A program made the translations under genes and the position numbers. A DNA stretch of 64,000 nucleotides from Bradyrhizobium sp. 149 (GTDB lineage: Bacteria > Pseudomonadota > Alphaproteobacteria > Rhizobiales > Xanthobacteraceae): positions 1,302,001-1,366,000 of the forward strand of contig NZ_JADPKK010000022.1 in the NCBI RefSeq assembly GCF_023073915.1, given 5' to 3'. Below are positions 25,165 through 33,163 of the stretch, in pieces (positions within the stretch are counted from its first letter, which is position 1; every line of letters begins with the position of its first letter). The notes under the pieces are model-generated. The model did not search any database, was not told the origin of the DNA, and worked only from the letters and a program-made list of their open reading frames with translations.

Positions 25165-25935
25165 ATGGAAATGCTCAACCACCACTGCGGCGTGACGCGC
25201 GATGCGCGCGGCGTCGTTCATGTCACGATCTGCAATGCGGGGTCACTCAACATCCTCGGCTCGCCCGTGATCGACGCGGTGCGCCAAGGCTTGCAACAGC
25301 TTGCCTCCGACCGCAGCATTCGCGTGGCGGTGCTGCGCGGCCAGAGCGAGAAGAGCATGATCGGCGGCGCCGACATCAAGGAGATGGCGAATCTCGACCA
25401 GACATCGGCCGAGGCGTTCATCAGTCGCCTGCGCGATCTCTGCGAGGCGGTACGCGCCTTCCCGGCCCCTATGATCGCGCGCATGCCCGGCTGGTGCCTC
25501 GGCGGCGGGCTCGAGGTGGCCGCGGCCTGCGACTTCCGGATTGCCGCGCATGATGCGCATTTCGGCATGCCGGAGGTGCGCGTCGGCATTCCCTCGGTGA
25601 TCCATGCCGCGCTGTTGCCGCGCCTGATCGGCTGGGCCCATGCGCGCTGGCTGGTGATGACGGCCGAAAACATCGACGCGCCGACAGCGCTGGCTTGGGG
25701 ACTGGTCGACAAGGTCGCGCCGGAGGGCGGGCTGGACGCGGCTGTCGAGCATCTTGTGACCGCGCTGCTCGAATGCGGCCCCGAGGCGCTGCGGTCGCAG
25801 AAGGCGCTGCTACGGCAATGGGAGGAGCTGCCGCTGACGGAGTCGGTGAATTTGAGCGTGAAGGTGTTCGGCCAATCGTTCCTGACCGACGAACCGACGC
25901 GGCTGATGCAAGCGTTTGTCAATCGGAAGCGGTAG
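25165..25935 (+). CDS. Enoyl-CoA hydratase/isomerase family protein
   Basis: Crotonase-fold protein of about 256 residues, likely hydrating an enoyl-CoA. SMIGGADIKEMANLD gives the first oxyanion-hole NH, PGWCLGGGLEVAAACDFRIA the second, and FGMPEVRVGIPSVIHAALLPRLIG supplies one catalytic Glu (MPE). The second catalytic Glu of classical hydratases is replaced around GIPSVIH, so isomerase, hydrolase or lyase activity remains possible. The start at 25165 (MEMLNHHCG) is preferred; 18 in-frame residues could be added upstream. It is divergent from the thioesterase and followed after 140 bases by the thiolase. Confidence 0.88.
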   Translation: MEMLNHHCGVTRDARGVVHVTICNAGSLNILGSPVIDAVRQGLQQLASDRSIRVAVLRGQSEKSMIGGADIKEMANLDQTSAEAFISRLRDLCEAVRAFPAPMIARMPGWCLGGGLEVAAACDFRIAAHDAHFGMPEVRVGIPSVIHAALLPRLIGWAHARWLVMTAENIDAPTALAWGLVDKVAPEGGLDAAVEHLVTALLECGPEALRSQKALLRQWEELPLTESVNLSVKVFGQSFLTDEPTRLMQAFVNRKR

Positions 25936-26023
25936 TCGCTCTCCACCTCCCCCAATCGAACGACCAAATCTCATCCGACCCACGACAATTTCTCATGCCG
26001 GGCGCCGTTGCTTTTTTTGCGCC

Positions 26024-26037
26024 GCATCATATGATGC
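26024..26037. promoter_or_regulatory. Perfect 14-base palindrome GCATCATATGATGC upstream of the thiolase gene
   Basis: The site is fully self-complementary and lies 39 bases before the thiolase ATG, in the core promoter region. It shares the ATGAT/ATCAT half-sites with the element at 25024-25039, suggesting one regulator for both promoters. Confidence 0.5.
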
Positions 26038-26076
26038 ACATAATCTTATTCACCCATCATCGCAGGGAGCTCCACC

Positions 26077-27273
26077 ATGGCCGAAGCCGCCGATCCTGTC
26101 GTCATCGTCTCCGCCGTCCGCACCCCGCTCGGCCGTTTCATGGGCGAGCTGTCGCCGCTTCCCGCACACAAGCTCGGATCGCACGTGATTGGCGCGGCAC
26201 TCGAGCGGGCGAAGCTTGCGCCGGAGAAGATCGACGAGGTCTTCATGGGCTGCGTGCTGCCGGCCGGCCAGGGCCAGGCCCCGGCGCGCCAGGCGGCGCG
26301 CGCGGCCGGACTTCCCGACGCCACCGGCGCCACCACCGTCAACAAGGTTTGCGGCTCCGGCATGAAAGCGACCATGCTGGCGCACGACATCATTCGCGCC
26401 GGCTCGGCCGAGATCGTCGTCTCCGGCGGCATGGAGAGCATGAGCAACGCGCCGTATCTCCTCGCCAAGGCGCGCGGCGGCTATCGCGCCGGCCATGACC
26501 GCATCATCGACCACATGATGATGGATGGCCTCGAAGACGCCTACGAGACCGGCCGCTCGATGGGCGACTTCGGCGAGGCCACCGCGGAAAGTTACCAGTT
26601 CACCCGCAAGGACCAGGATGCCTATGCGATGGAGACGCTGAGCCGCGCGCGCAAGGCGGTCGAGGGCGGCGCGTTCAAGGCCGAGATTGCGCCGATCACG
26701 CTGAGCGAGAAGGCAGGCCCGCGTGTCGTCGCCAATGACGAGCATCCGCTGAAGGTCGATCCGGCAAAGATCCCCGGGTTGAAGCCCGCGTTCCGCGCCA
26801 ACGGCACCATTACGCCGGCGGCTTCCTCCGCCAACGCCGACGGCGCCGCCGCGCTGGTGCTGACGAAGCGGTCGCTCGCCGATCGCAACGGCCTGCTCGC
26901 ATTCGCCGAAATCAAGGGCCACGCCACCCATAGCCAGGAGCCGCAATGGTTCACCACAGCGCCGATCCCGGCGATCCGCAAGCTGCTCGACAAGGTCGGC
27001 TGGAGCGCCGGCGATGTCGATCTGTTCGAGATCAACGAAGCCTTCGCGGTGGTCGCGATGGCAGCGCAGCGCGATCTCGGCATTCCCCGCGAGAAGCTTA
27101 ACATCAACGGCGGCGCCTGCGCGCTCGGCCATCCCATAGGCGCCACCGGCGCACGGCTGATCGTGACGCTGCTGCATGCACTCGAGGCGAAGAACCTCAA
27201 GCGCGGCGTGGCGGCGCTCTGCATCGGCGGCGGCGAAGCCACAGCGATCGCGGTGGAGCGCCTGACGCACTGA
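26077..27273 (+). CDS. Acetyl-CoA C-acetyltransferase (thiolase)
   Basis: Biosynthetic/degradative thiolase of 398 residues joining or cleaving acetyl units of (aceto)acetyl-CoA. All three catalytic signatures are intact: nucleophile Cys in NKVCGSGMKA (near residue 92), His in GGACALGHPIGATGAR, and the C-terminal Cys in LCIGGGEATAIAVE. An AGGGAG ribosome site precedes the ATG. It may supply acetoacetyl-CoA for ketone or polyhydroxybutyrate metabolism, or finish the degradation begun by the enoyl-CoA hydratase upstream. The MFS gene follows 109 bases downstream beyond a hairpin. Confidence 0.95.
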   Translation: MAEAADPVVIVSAVRTPLGRFMGELSPLPAHKLGSHVIGAALERAKLAPEKIDEVFMGCVLPAGQGQAPARQAARAAGLPDATGATTVNKVCGSGMKATMLAHDIIRAGSAEIVVSGGMESMSNAPYLLAKARGGYRAGHDRIIDHMMMDGLEDAYETGRSMGDFGEATAESYQFTRKDQDAYAMETLSRARKAVEGGAFKAEIAPITLSEKAGPRVVANDEHPLKVDPAKIPGLKPAFRANGTITPAASSANADGAAALVLTKRSLADRNGLLAFAEIKGHATHSQEPQWFTTAPIPAIRKLLDKVGWSAGDVDLFEINEAFAVVAMAAQRDLGIPREKLNINGGACALGHPIGATGARLIVTLLHALEAKNLKRGVAALCIGGGEATAIAVERLTH

Positions 27274-27283
27274 CATAAACGTC

Positions 27284-27311
27284 CGGAAATGAGGGAACTC
27301 TGTCATTTCCG
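27284..27311. terminator. Hairpin after the thiolase gene
   Basis: CGGAAATGA (27284-27292) pairs perfectly with TCATTTCCG (27303-27311) across a 10-base loop, 10 bases after the thiolase stop. No T run follows, so it is terminator-like rather than a classical intrinsic terminator. Confidence 0.5.
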
Positions 27312-27382
27312 AAAGACGAGTCCCGTGTCATTCTGCATGCTTGCGCAGGTCTCTCCACGCCTGCCTTCAAGATTGAGGCCCA

Positions 27383-28678
27383 ATGATCTCGAACTGGCTC
27401 GCGGCAACACTCGGCCGCCGCAATATCCACTACGGCTGGGTGATGGTCGGCGTGACTTTCCTCACCGCGCTGATCAGCGCCGGCACGGTCGGCGCGCCCG
27501 GCGTGTTCATCATTCCGCTTCAGAAGGAGTTCGGCTGGAGCACGGCGGAGATCTCATCCGCGCTGTCGATCCGCTTCATCCTGTTCGGGCTGATGGCGCC
27601 GTTCGCGGCTGCCCTGCTCAACCGCTACGGCCTGCGCAACGTCACGCTGACCGCGCAGCTCATTGTCGTCTCGGCGCTGGTGCTCTCGCTCGGCATGACC
27701 GAGGTCTGGCAGCTCGTGGCGCTGTGGGGCGTGGTGATCGGGATCGGCACCGGCATGACCGCCCTGGTGCTGGGCGCCACCATCGCGACGCGCTGGTTCG
27801 CGGCGCGGCGCGGCCTCGTCGTGGGTATCATGACCGCGAGTGTCGCCACCGGCCAGCTCGTGTTCCTACCGCTGCTGGCAAGCCTGACCGAACGTTTCGG
27901 CTGGCGGCTTGCGCTCGGCTTCGTCTGCATCGCGCTTGGCGTTTCCGCCCTCGCGGTCCTGCTCGCGATGCGCGACCGTCCGAGCGATGTCGGCCTGCGC
28001 CCGTTCGGCGACGAAGGCACCGAGCCCCTGCCCGCGCCGCCGGTCAGCCATGGCTCGATCACCGGCGTTGCACTCGGCACGCTACGCGACGCCTCGAAGA
28101 GCGGCGCATTCTGGGTCCTGTTTGGGACGTTCTTCGTTTGCGGCGCCTCCACCAATGGCCTCGTGCAGGTGCATCTGATTCCGATGTGCCTCGATTTCGG
28201 CATCCCGCAGGTGCAGGCCGCCGGCCTGCTGGCTGCGATGGGCATTTTCGACTTCTTCGGCACCATCATGTCGGGCTGGCTGTCGGACCGCTACGACAAC
28301 CGCTATTTGCTGTTCTGGTACTACGGCCTGCGCGGACTCTCGCTGATCTTTCTCCCCTTCAGCGATTTCTCGTTCTATGGGCTCTCGATCTTCGCGATGT
28401 TCTACGGGCTCGACTGGATCGCAACCGTGCCGCCGACGGTGCGCCTCACCGCGCAGAAATTCGGGCCCGAGCGCGCCAATCTGGTGTTCGGCTGGATTTT
28501 TGCCGGCCACCAGCTCGGCGCGGGCACCGCCGCCTTCGGCGCCGGTTTCTCGCGGACGGTCTACCAGAGTTATCTGCCCGCATTCTTCATCGCCGGGGCA
28601 CTCTGCGTGTTCGCCTCGCTGATCGTGCTGACGCTGTCGCGACAACCGAAGCCAAAGGCACAAGCCGCGATGGCTTAG
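27383..28678 (+). CDS. MFS transporter (monocarboxylate/OFA-like)
   Basis: Twelve-helix carrier of 431 residues. The N-terminus NIHYGWVMVGVTFLTALISAG and the loop LLNRYGLRNVTL followed by TRWFAARRGLVVGIMTASVA are typical of MFS proteins related to oxalate:formate antiporters and monocarboxylate carriers; GWLSDRYDNRYLL is the matching loop of the second half. A GAGG site precedes the ATG. It lies downstream of the thiolase on the same strand, so import of a carboxylic acid that is then activated and oxidised is plausible, but the substrate is not readable. Confidence 0.88.
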   Translation: MISNWLAATLGRRNIHYGWVMVGVTFLTALISAGTVGAPGVFIIPLQKEFGWSTAEISSALSIRFILFGLMAPFAAALLNRYGLRNVTLTAQLIVVSALVLSLGMTEVWQLVALWGVVIGIGTGMTALVLGATIATRWFAARRGLVVGIMTASVATGQLVFLPLLASLTERFGWRLALGFVCIALGVSALAVLLAMRDRPSDVGLRPFGDEGTEPLPAPPVSHGSITGVALGTLRDASKSGAFWVLFGTFFVCGASTNGLVQVHLIPMCLDFGIPQVQAAGLLAAMGIFDFFGTIMSGWLSDRYDNRYLLFWYYGLRGLSLIFLPFSDFSFYGLSIFAMFYGLDWIATVPPTVRLTAQKFGPERANLVFGWIFAGHQLGAGTAAFGAGFSRTVYQSYLPAFFIAGALCVFASLIVLTLSRQPKPKAQAAMA

Positions 28679-28688
28679 GCAATCACAC

Positions 28689-28718
28689 GTACTGAGCCGG
28701 CCCGCGCTGGCTCAGTAC
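28689..28718. terminator. Perfect 10-bp hairpin between converging reading frames
   Basis: GTACTGAGCC (28689-28698) and GGCTCAGTAC (28709-28718) pair without mismatch around a 10-base GC-rich loop, 10 bases after the MFS stop codon. It also overlaps the stop codon of the leftward remnant. It is well placed as a bidirectional terminator, though no T tract follows. Confidence 0.6.
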
Positions 28719-28852
28719 CTGATCGTGGTGGTCACGCCGAACGTCGCGGCATCGCCGATCCGCGACACGCCGGTCAGGTCGTTCCGGTCCGGGATGCCTC
28801 CCGAGGATCCGCAAGGCGGACTGCCGTCAACGGGCGCCTTGCGGATGTTCAT
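28712..28852 (-). pseudogene. Remnant of an outer-membrane beta-barrel protein (C-terminal strand)
   Basis: A 46-codon frame starting ATG at 28852 (MNIRKAPVDG) and ending VSRIGDAATFGVTTTIRY-stop. The last residues alternate polar and hydrophobic and end in an aromatic, the signal for barrel insertion by the BAM machinery, as at the end of outer-membrane receptors. There is no signal peptide and no barrel upstream, so I read it as a decayed 3' end of a receptor or porin gene, not a functional protein. It sits beside the secreted Cys/His protein in the least gene-dense part of the window. Confidence 0.4.
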
Positions 28853-28879
28853 GCATCGGCAATGACGCCGGTTGGCCTC

Positions 28880-29443
28880 TCAGGCAACCGAACCGCCGCG
28901 CGGGTTGACGATCGTATAGCCACGCAACGAACGCGCGTGCATTCGCGTCGCGTGTCCGCCCGAGTTGGCGTCGTACGCCAGCCAGGTGTCCCCTTCCAGG
29001 TGCTGCTCGAGGACGAACACATGTCCACGTCGCGCTGCGACCATTCCCGGTGCGGGTGATGTCCGCGGGAAGCGCAGCCAGTTGGCCGCAAGATTCAACT
29101 CCGGCACGATACGGCCGAACACGCGCAGAGCCGCGCCGCAGCCGCAGAAGGAGGAAGGGCAACCTGCCGGACGACTACCGAGAATGCGAGTCTCAGCGAC
29201 GTTCGCCGTCGGGGCGCTGCCCGCGTTGGTCACTGTCAGTTGCGTCGCGCGATAGGCTTTTAGAGAGGACCTGGGAGTTAGTGAGGACTTGGAAGTCCGC
29301 TCACGACGCGTTTGCGAATATGAGAAGTCGCAGGGCATCGTGACGTTGCATTCGAGTGCTTGATGAATGCGATAGGACCGTGCTTCGGAAGCGACAGAGC
29401 TAGAGGCAACGAAGAGACACGCAGAAAGAACCGCCTTGAACAT
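28880..29443 (-). CDS. Secreted Cys/His protein, CHAP- or NlpC-like (uncharacterised)
   Basis: Predicted exported protein of 187 residues. The first 24 residues (MFKAVLSACLFVASSSVASEA) form a signal peptide with an AxA-like cut site. The C-terminal half holds a Cys-rich block (SSFCGCGAALRVFG), then PGMVAARRGHVFVLEQH and YDANSGGHATR, an order of Cys, His and polar residue that resembles CHAP/NlpC-P60 cysteine peptidases acting on cell walls; this is a resemblance, not a proven match. The middle (residues 45-95) is Ser/Thr/Arg-rich. The start at 29443 has a GGAG site. I know similar secreted proteins in Bradyrhizobium, where they remain uncharacterised. It appears to be monocistronic. Confidence 0.65.
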   Translation of the reverse strand: MFKAVLSACLFVASSSVASEARSYRIHQALECNVTMPCDFSYSQTRRERTSKSSLTPRSSLKAYRATQLTVTNAGSAPTANVAETRILGSRPAGCPSSFCGCGAALRVFGRIVPELNLAANWLRFPRTSPAPGMVAARRGHVFVLEQHLEGDTWLAYDANSGGHATRMHARSLRGYTIVNPRGGSVA

Positions 29444-29743
29444 TGCAGGGCTCCAATTGAAGGTCCCTGCCCCGGCAATGAAAAACCAATAACAGTTTGG
29501 CTGAAATGGGCTGAAAGCGCGGCTGAAAGTGGCTGCATTTGCGGGCCGATTTCTGCAATCGTCATAACCCACACGTAGCGCTGGAAATGAATAACTCGCA
29601 GAGAACGAATGCCTATCATCGCAACCAAAACGCGACCGCGTGTGCATTCGCTATTGCGCGACGGGCGTCGACCCGGCCGAGCGCGCAGTCGCGCAGGGGC
29701 CCCAGAAGCCATAAGCCCCAGGCAGAGGTTGTCGCGCGAATGG
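29444..29743. other. 300-base intergenic region with a triple GGCTGAA repeat
   Basis: This separates the secreted-protein gene from the end of the histidine kinase gene. It contains GGCTGAA at 29499, 29509 and 29521 (TTCAGCC read on the minus strand), spaced 10 and 12 bases, in the probable promoter region of the secreted protein. No gene is visible. Confidence 0.4.
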
Positions 29744-31453
29744 TCAGCCCCGAGTCGTCGCCAAACCCGATCCTGTGGTTATCGCAAAGTCCGACTTTGC
29801 AGCCCCGAGCGCGGCGGCGAGCTCGTCGATGTGGTAGGGTTTCGGCAAGATCCGGACGCCGGCCATTTCGGCGTCGCGAACCGCGGCTTCGGCGTATCCG
29901 CTCGTCAACAAGACCGGGATGTCGCTTCGCCGTCTCTTGATCTCGCGCGCGAGGTCGACGCCGTTCATGCCGCCCGGCATCATGACGTCAGAAAACACGA
30001 GATCGACGGAGCGGCCGTCGGCCAAGGCACCCAGAGCGGCCGCAGCGCTGGCCGCATGCGTGACCTGATAGCCGAGCTGCGCAAGCATCTCGCTGACCAG
30101 CGCAGCGACTTCGTCGTCGTCTTCGACGAGGAGAATTCGGCCGTGATTGGCCTTCTTGGGCCGCGCCCTGTTCAGGTCGATCAGATGCCGCTCACCTGTT
30201 GGGATATTCCTGGATCGCGGCAAATACAGCTCGATGCTGGTGCCCTCGCCGAGCGTCGACTTGATGCGAACCATTCCGCGTGACTGCGTCGCAAATCCGT
30301 GGACCTGAGCAAGTCCCAGGCCCGAGCCTTTGCCGACATCCTTGGTCGTGAAGAACGGTTCGAACACCCGCCCCAGGATCTCGGGACTCATCCCGACGCC
30401 CCGGTCGACCACGGACAGCCGAACGTAATTGCCCGCGATCTCATCCTCGTTCAGGCCGGCCAGGTTCTCGCCACGGACAACGATCGTGCCACCGTTCGGC
30501 ATCGCATCGCGGGCGTTGACCGCCAGGTTGAGAATGACCAGTTCGAGCTCTCCCGGATCGACCTCCACCGGCCAAAGACCATCCGGAAAATCGAACTCGA
30601 CGTGAACGTCGCCTCTCAGGCTCCGATCGAGCAATTCGCGCATGCCGCCGATCTGCGATGCGATGTCGACGGCCTCGGGCCGGAGCTTCTGCCGCCGTGA
30701 AAAAGCCAGGAGCTGCCTGGTCAGGCCGGCACCACGCTGCGCCGCCTGAACCATTCCTTCCAGCAGACGGCGCCGCCGATCAGGATCTGTCTGCCGGTCG
30801 AGCATGTCCAATCCGCCGGAGATCACCATCAGCAGATTATTGAAGTCGTGAGCTACTCCGCCGGTCAACTGTCCGATGGCTTCGATCTTCTGGGCCTGAC
30901 GAAGGGTCTCCTCGACGCGGGCGCGCTCTTCCATTTCGGCCCGCAGATGCTTGTTGGCCTCTTCGAGCGCACGGGTGCGCTCCACCACGAGCTTCTCGAG
31001 CTCATGGGCCGTCCGCTCGCGCGCCTGCAGGAGAGTGCGAATTTCATATTGCCGCCGGCGGGCCCGCAGTGCGGATTGAACCGCGCTTGTCAGCGTGATC
31101 GGCTGAACCGGGCGCTCAAGCAGCGAAACATTGCGAAGTGTCTCGACGATGCCGCGGCGCCAGGCAACCACCGCCGGCTGCTCCCGGTGGCTGGTGAGAA
31201 TGACAAAGGGCAGGTCAGACCAGGGCGGCTGCCTTTCGATCCACTGTGCCAGCGGCTGGGTATCCTTCCCGAACAACCCTTCCTCGGCAAGAAGGACCGC
31301 GCCCACGCCCGCCGACATCTCCCTGACCAGTTCATCGAGACTTCGACAATTGATCGCTGCGATATTCGAATTGCGGAAAAGCTCGACCGATGCCGGCCCA
31401 TCACGGCCGATCGGAGCAAACACGAGAACGCAATGATCGTGGTCGGCGCTCAT
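29744..31453 (-). CDS. Hybrid sensor histidine kinase with N-terminal receiver-like domain
   Basis: Cytosolic kinase of 569 residues without membrane segments. Residues 1-130 look like a degenerate receiver (FVILTSHREQPAVVAW in place of the usual phospho-site region); residues 135-190 are coiled coil; the HisKA box GGVAHDFNNLL has the phospho-acceptor His202; the ATPase part shows NLAVNARDAMPNGG, VVDRGVGMS, FEPFFTTKD and GKGSGLGLAQVHG; the C-terminal receiver (from about residue 440, RILLVEDDDEVAALV) has the phospho-acceptor Asp in LVFSDVMMPGGMNG and Lys in ILPKPYH. Its ATG overlaps the KaiC-like gene stop by 4 bases, so the two form one operon and probably one signalling unit. No separate output gene is adjacent. 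Confidence 0.93.
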   Translation of the reverse strand: MSADHDHCVLVFAPIGRDGPASVELFRNSNIAAINCRSLDELVREMSAGVGAVLLAEEGLFGKDTQPLAQWIERQPPWSDLPFVILTSHREQPAVVAWRRGIVETLRNVSLLERPVQPITLTSAVQSALRARRRQYEIRTLLQARERTAHELEKLVVERTRALEEANKHLRAEMEERARVEETLRQAQKIEAIGQLTGGVAHDFNNLLMVISGGLDMLDRQTDPDRRRRLLEGMVQAAQRGAGLTRQLLAFSRRQKLRPEAVDIASQIGGMRELLDRSLRGDVHVEFDFPDGLWPVEVDPGELELVILNLAVNARDAMPNGGTIVVRGENLAGLNEDEIAGNYVRLSVVDRGVGMSPEILGRVFEPFFTTKDVGKGSGLGLAQVHGFATQSRGMVRIKSTLGEGTSIELYLPRSRNIPTGERHLIDLNRARPKKANHGRILLVEDDDEVAALVSEMLAQLGYQVTHAASAAAALGALADGRSVDLVFSDVMMPGGMNGVDLAREIKRRRSDIPVLLTSGYAEAAVRDAEMAGVRILPKPYHIDELAAALGAAKSDFAITTGSGLATTRG

Positions 31454-32964
31454 CCCGCCGGCCCTTCCGGCATCTCAGTGCCCGTATAACGTGGATTTCC
31501 GGAGAAGATGCCGCTGAACTCGCTCAGCGGAGGACCCAGCGCGATGCCGGCACGGCCAAGACGAAACTCGCGGATGGAATTTTCATGATTGCCGCTGCGT
31601 TTCTTCACGACCGAGATGGCACGCCGCACCGTTCCGCCGACCTCGAAATAGCGCAGCATGAGCACGGCATCGCTCAAATAGCTGATATCGAGAGCCGTTT
31701 CCATCGGACCAACCAGCCCATGCTGGGCGAGGATCAGGACGGTCAGCACGCCTTTTTGCCCGAGATAGCTCAGGAGCTCATGCATCTGGAGGATGAGAAA
31801 TCGCTCATCCGGCATCGCGTTGAGGTAGCCATTCAGACTGTCGATGATGACAATTCGCGCGTTGTCCTTTTCGACGCTCTTGCGCACATTCGCGGCGAAT
31901 TCGCCGGGGGACATCTCGGCGGGATCGATCTGTTGAAATCGGATGAGTCCCGATTGCAGGTAGTTTTCAAGGGGCAGGCCGAGCGTTCGAGCCCGGGCCT
32001 CCACCGTACCGCGACCTTCATCGAAGGCAAAGAACACCGCATGCTCACCGCGGACTGCCGCCGCGATCCCATAGGTCAGCGCGAGAGAAGATTTGCCGAC
32101 ACCGGCGGCGCCTAAAAGAAGCGCACTGGTGCCGCGCTCGAGCCCTCCTCCCAGGAGCTGGTCGAGCTGCGCATTGCCGCTGGGCGTCAACTCGCCGATA
32201 AACGAGGCGTGATGTTCTGCGGCCACGAGACGGGGGAATATCCGCACCCCCCCCGCTTCGATCGTGAAATCGTGGAAGCCGCCGCGAAATCGAATCCCGC
32301 GCATCTTGATCACGCGAAGCCGCCGGCGCTCTGCTCCATAATCGACGGCGAGCTGTTCGAGCATCACGACGCCATGCGCGATCGAATGGAGTTGCAGGTC
32401 GTCCTGGGACGACGAGAGATCGTCGAGGAGAATGACCGTGCAATTGCGGTTGGTGAAAAAGTGCTTCAGGGCCAGAACCTGGCGCCGATACCGCAGCGGA
32501 TTCTGCGCAAGAAGACGTAGCTCGGACAGACTGTCTAGCACCACGCGCGCGGGATTGATCCGTTCGACTTCCTTGAATATCAGGCCTGTGGTTTCGCTCA
32601 GCTCCATTTCGGCGGGATGGAAGACGGTGAGCTCCCGGTCGGGATCGAGCGTGGTCTCCGGCGGAACCAGCTCGAAGATATCGACGCCTCGCAGCGACCA
32701 GCCGTGCCGCTGCGCAACCAACGTCAGCTCACGCTTGGTTTCCGACAAGGAGATATAGAGCACGCGTTCACCGCAGCGGGCTCCCTCGAGAAGGAATTGA
32801 AGCGCCATCGTGGTCTTGCCCGAGCCGGGCCGACCCTCGTAGAGGTACATGCGATTGGGATCGAGCCCGCCATAGAGGATGTCGTCGAGGCCGTCGCTGC
32901 CGGTCGAAATCCTGGGTAACTCTCTGGGGTCGCTGATTTGCGCCCGGCTCGATGAATCGATCAT
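31450..32964 (-). CDS. KaiC-like circadian-type ATPase, two KaiC domains
   Basis: RecA-superfamily ATPase of 504 residues with duplicated KaiC domains, as in the cyanobacterial clock protein. CI: Walker A GRPGSGKTT (44-52), Glu75 in ISLSETKREL, Walker B RVVLDSLSELR. CII: Walker A GAAGVGKSS (285-293), FFAFDEGRG (D315, E316), Walker B ARIVIIDSLNGY. Near residues 423-429 the KaiC autophosphorylation region reads T-A-L-D-I-S-Y: the positions of Synechococcus T426 and S431 are kept as Thr423 and Ser428, but T432 is Tyr429. The start at 32964 follows a GGGGG site. No kaiA or kaiB gene is present in the window. The co-transcribed hybrid kinase is the likely partner. Confidence 0.93.
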   Translation of the reverse strand: MIDSSSRAQISDPRELPRISTGSDGLDDILYGGLDPNRMYLYEGRPGSGKTTMALQFLLEGARCGERVLYISLSETKRELTLVAQRHGWSLRGVDIFELVPPETTLDPDRELTVFHPAEMELSETTGLIFKEVERINPARVVLDSLSELRLLAQNPLRYRRQVLALKHFFTNRNCTVILLDDLSSSQDDLQLHSIAHGVVMLEQLAVDYGAERRRLRVIKMRGIRFRGGFHDFTIEAGGVRIFPRLVAAEHHASFIGELTPSGNAQLDQLLGGGLERGTSALLLGAAGVGKSSLALTYGIAAAVRGEHAVFFAFDEGRGTVEARARTLGLPLENYLQSGLIRFQQIDPAEMSPGEFAANVRKSVEKDNARIVIIDSLNGYLNAMPDERFLILQMHELLSYLGQKGVLTVLILAQHGLVGPMETALDISYLSDAVLMLRYFEVGGTVRRAISVVKKRSGNHENSIREFRLGRAGIALGPPLSEFSGIFSGNPRYTGTEMPEGPAG

Positions 32965-33008
32965 TGAACCCCCGTGAAGTTCTATCGCTGAAAACATGCG
33001 CTCCGGCC

Positions 33009-33039
33009 GAGCCGGGCCGGCAGATCAGCGGCCCGGCTC
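33009..33039 (-). terminator. Perfect 11-bp GC-rich hairpin downstream of the GMC oxidoreductase gene
   Basis: GAGCCGGGCCG (33009-33019) pairs with CGGCCCGGCTC (33029-33039) around a 9-base loop. It lies about 125 bases after the GMC gene stop and 45 bases before the KaiC-like start, so it could insulate the two leftward units. Only a short GTTTTC follows on the minus strand. Confidence 0.5.
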
Positions 33040-33163
33040 CAACCGTAAGGCGAAATCAGGCAAAGAACGCCCAAGCAGGGTTCCAAGTTCCGTCGCCGGA
33101 CGCATGCCCGCCAGACTGTCTGCTGCGGAACAGTTCGCTGGCCGCGGAAAAAGCCGCACCAGC

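Noticed and set aside
28679..29743. Short frames on the plus strand over the secreted-protein region
   Set aside because: They are antisense to a gene with signal peptide and ribosome site, and none has a credible start or composition.
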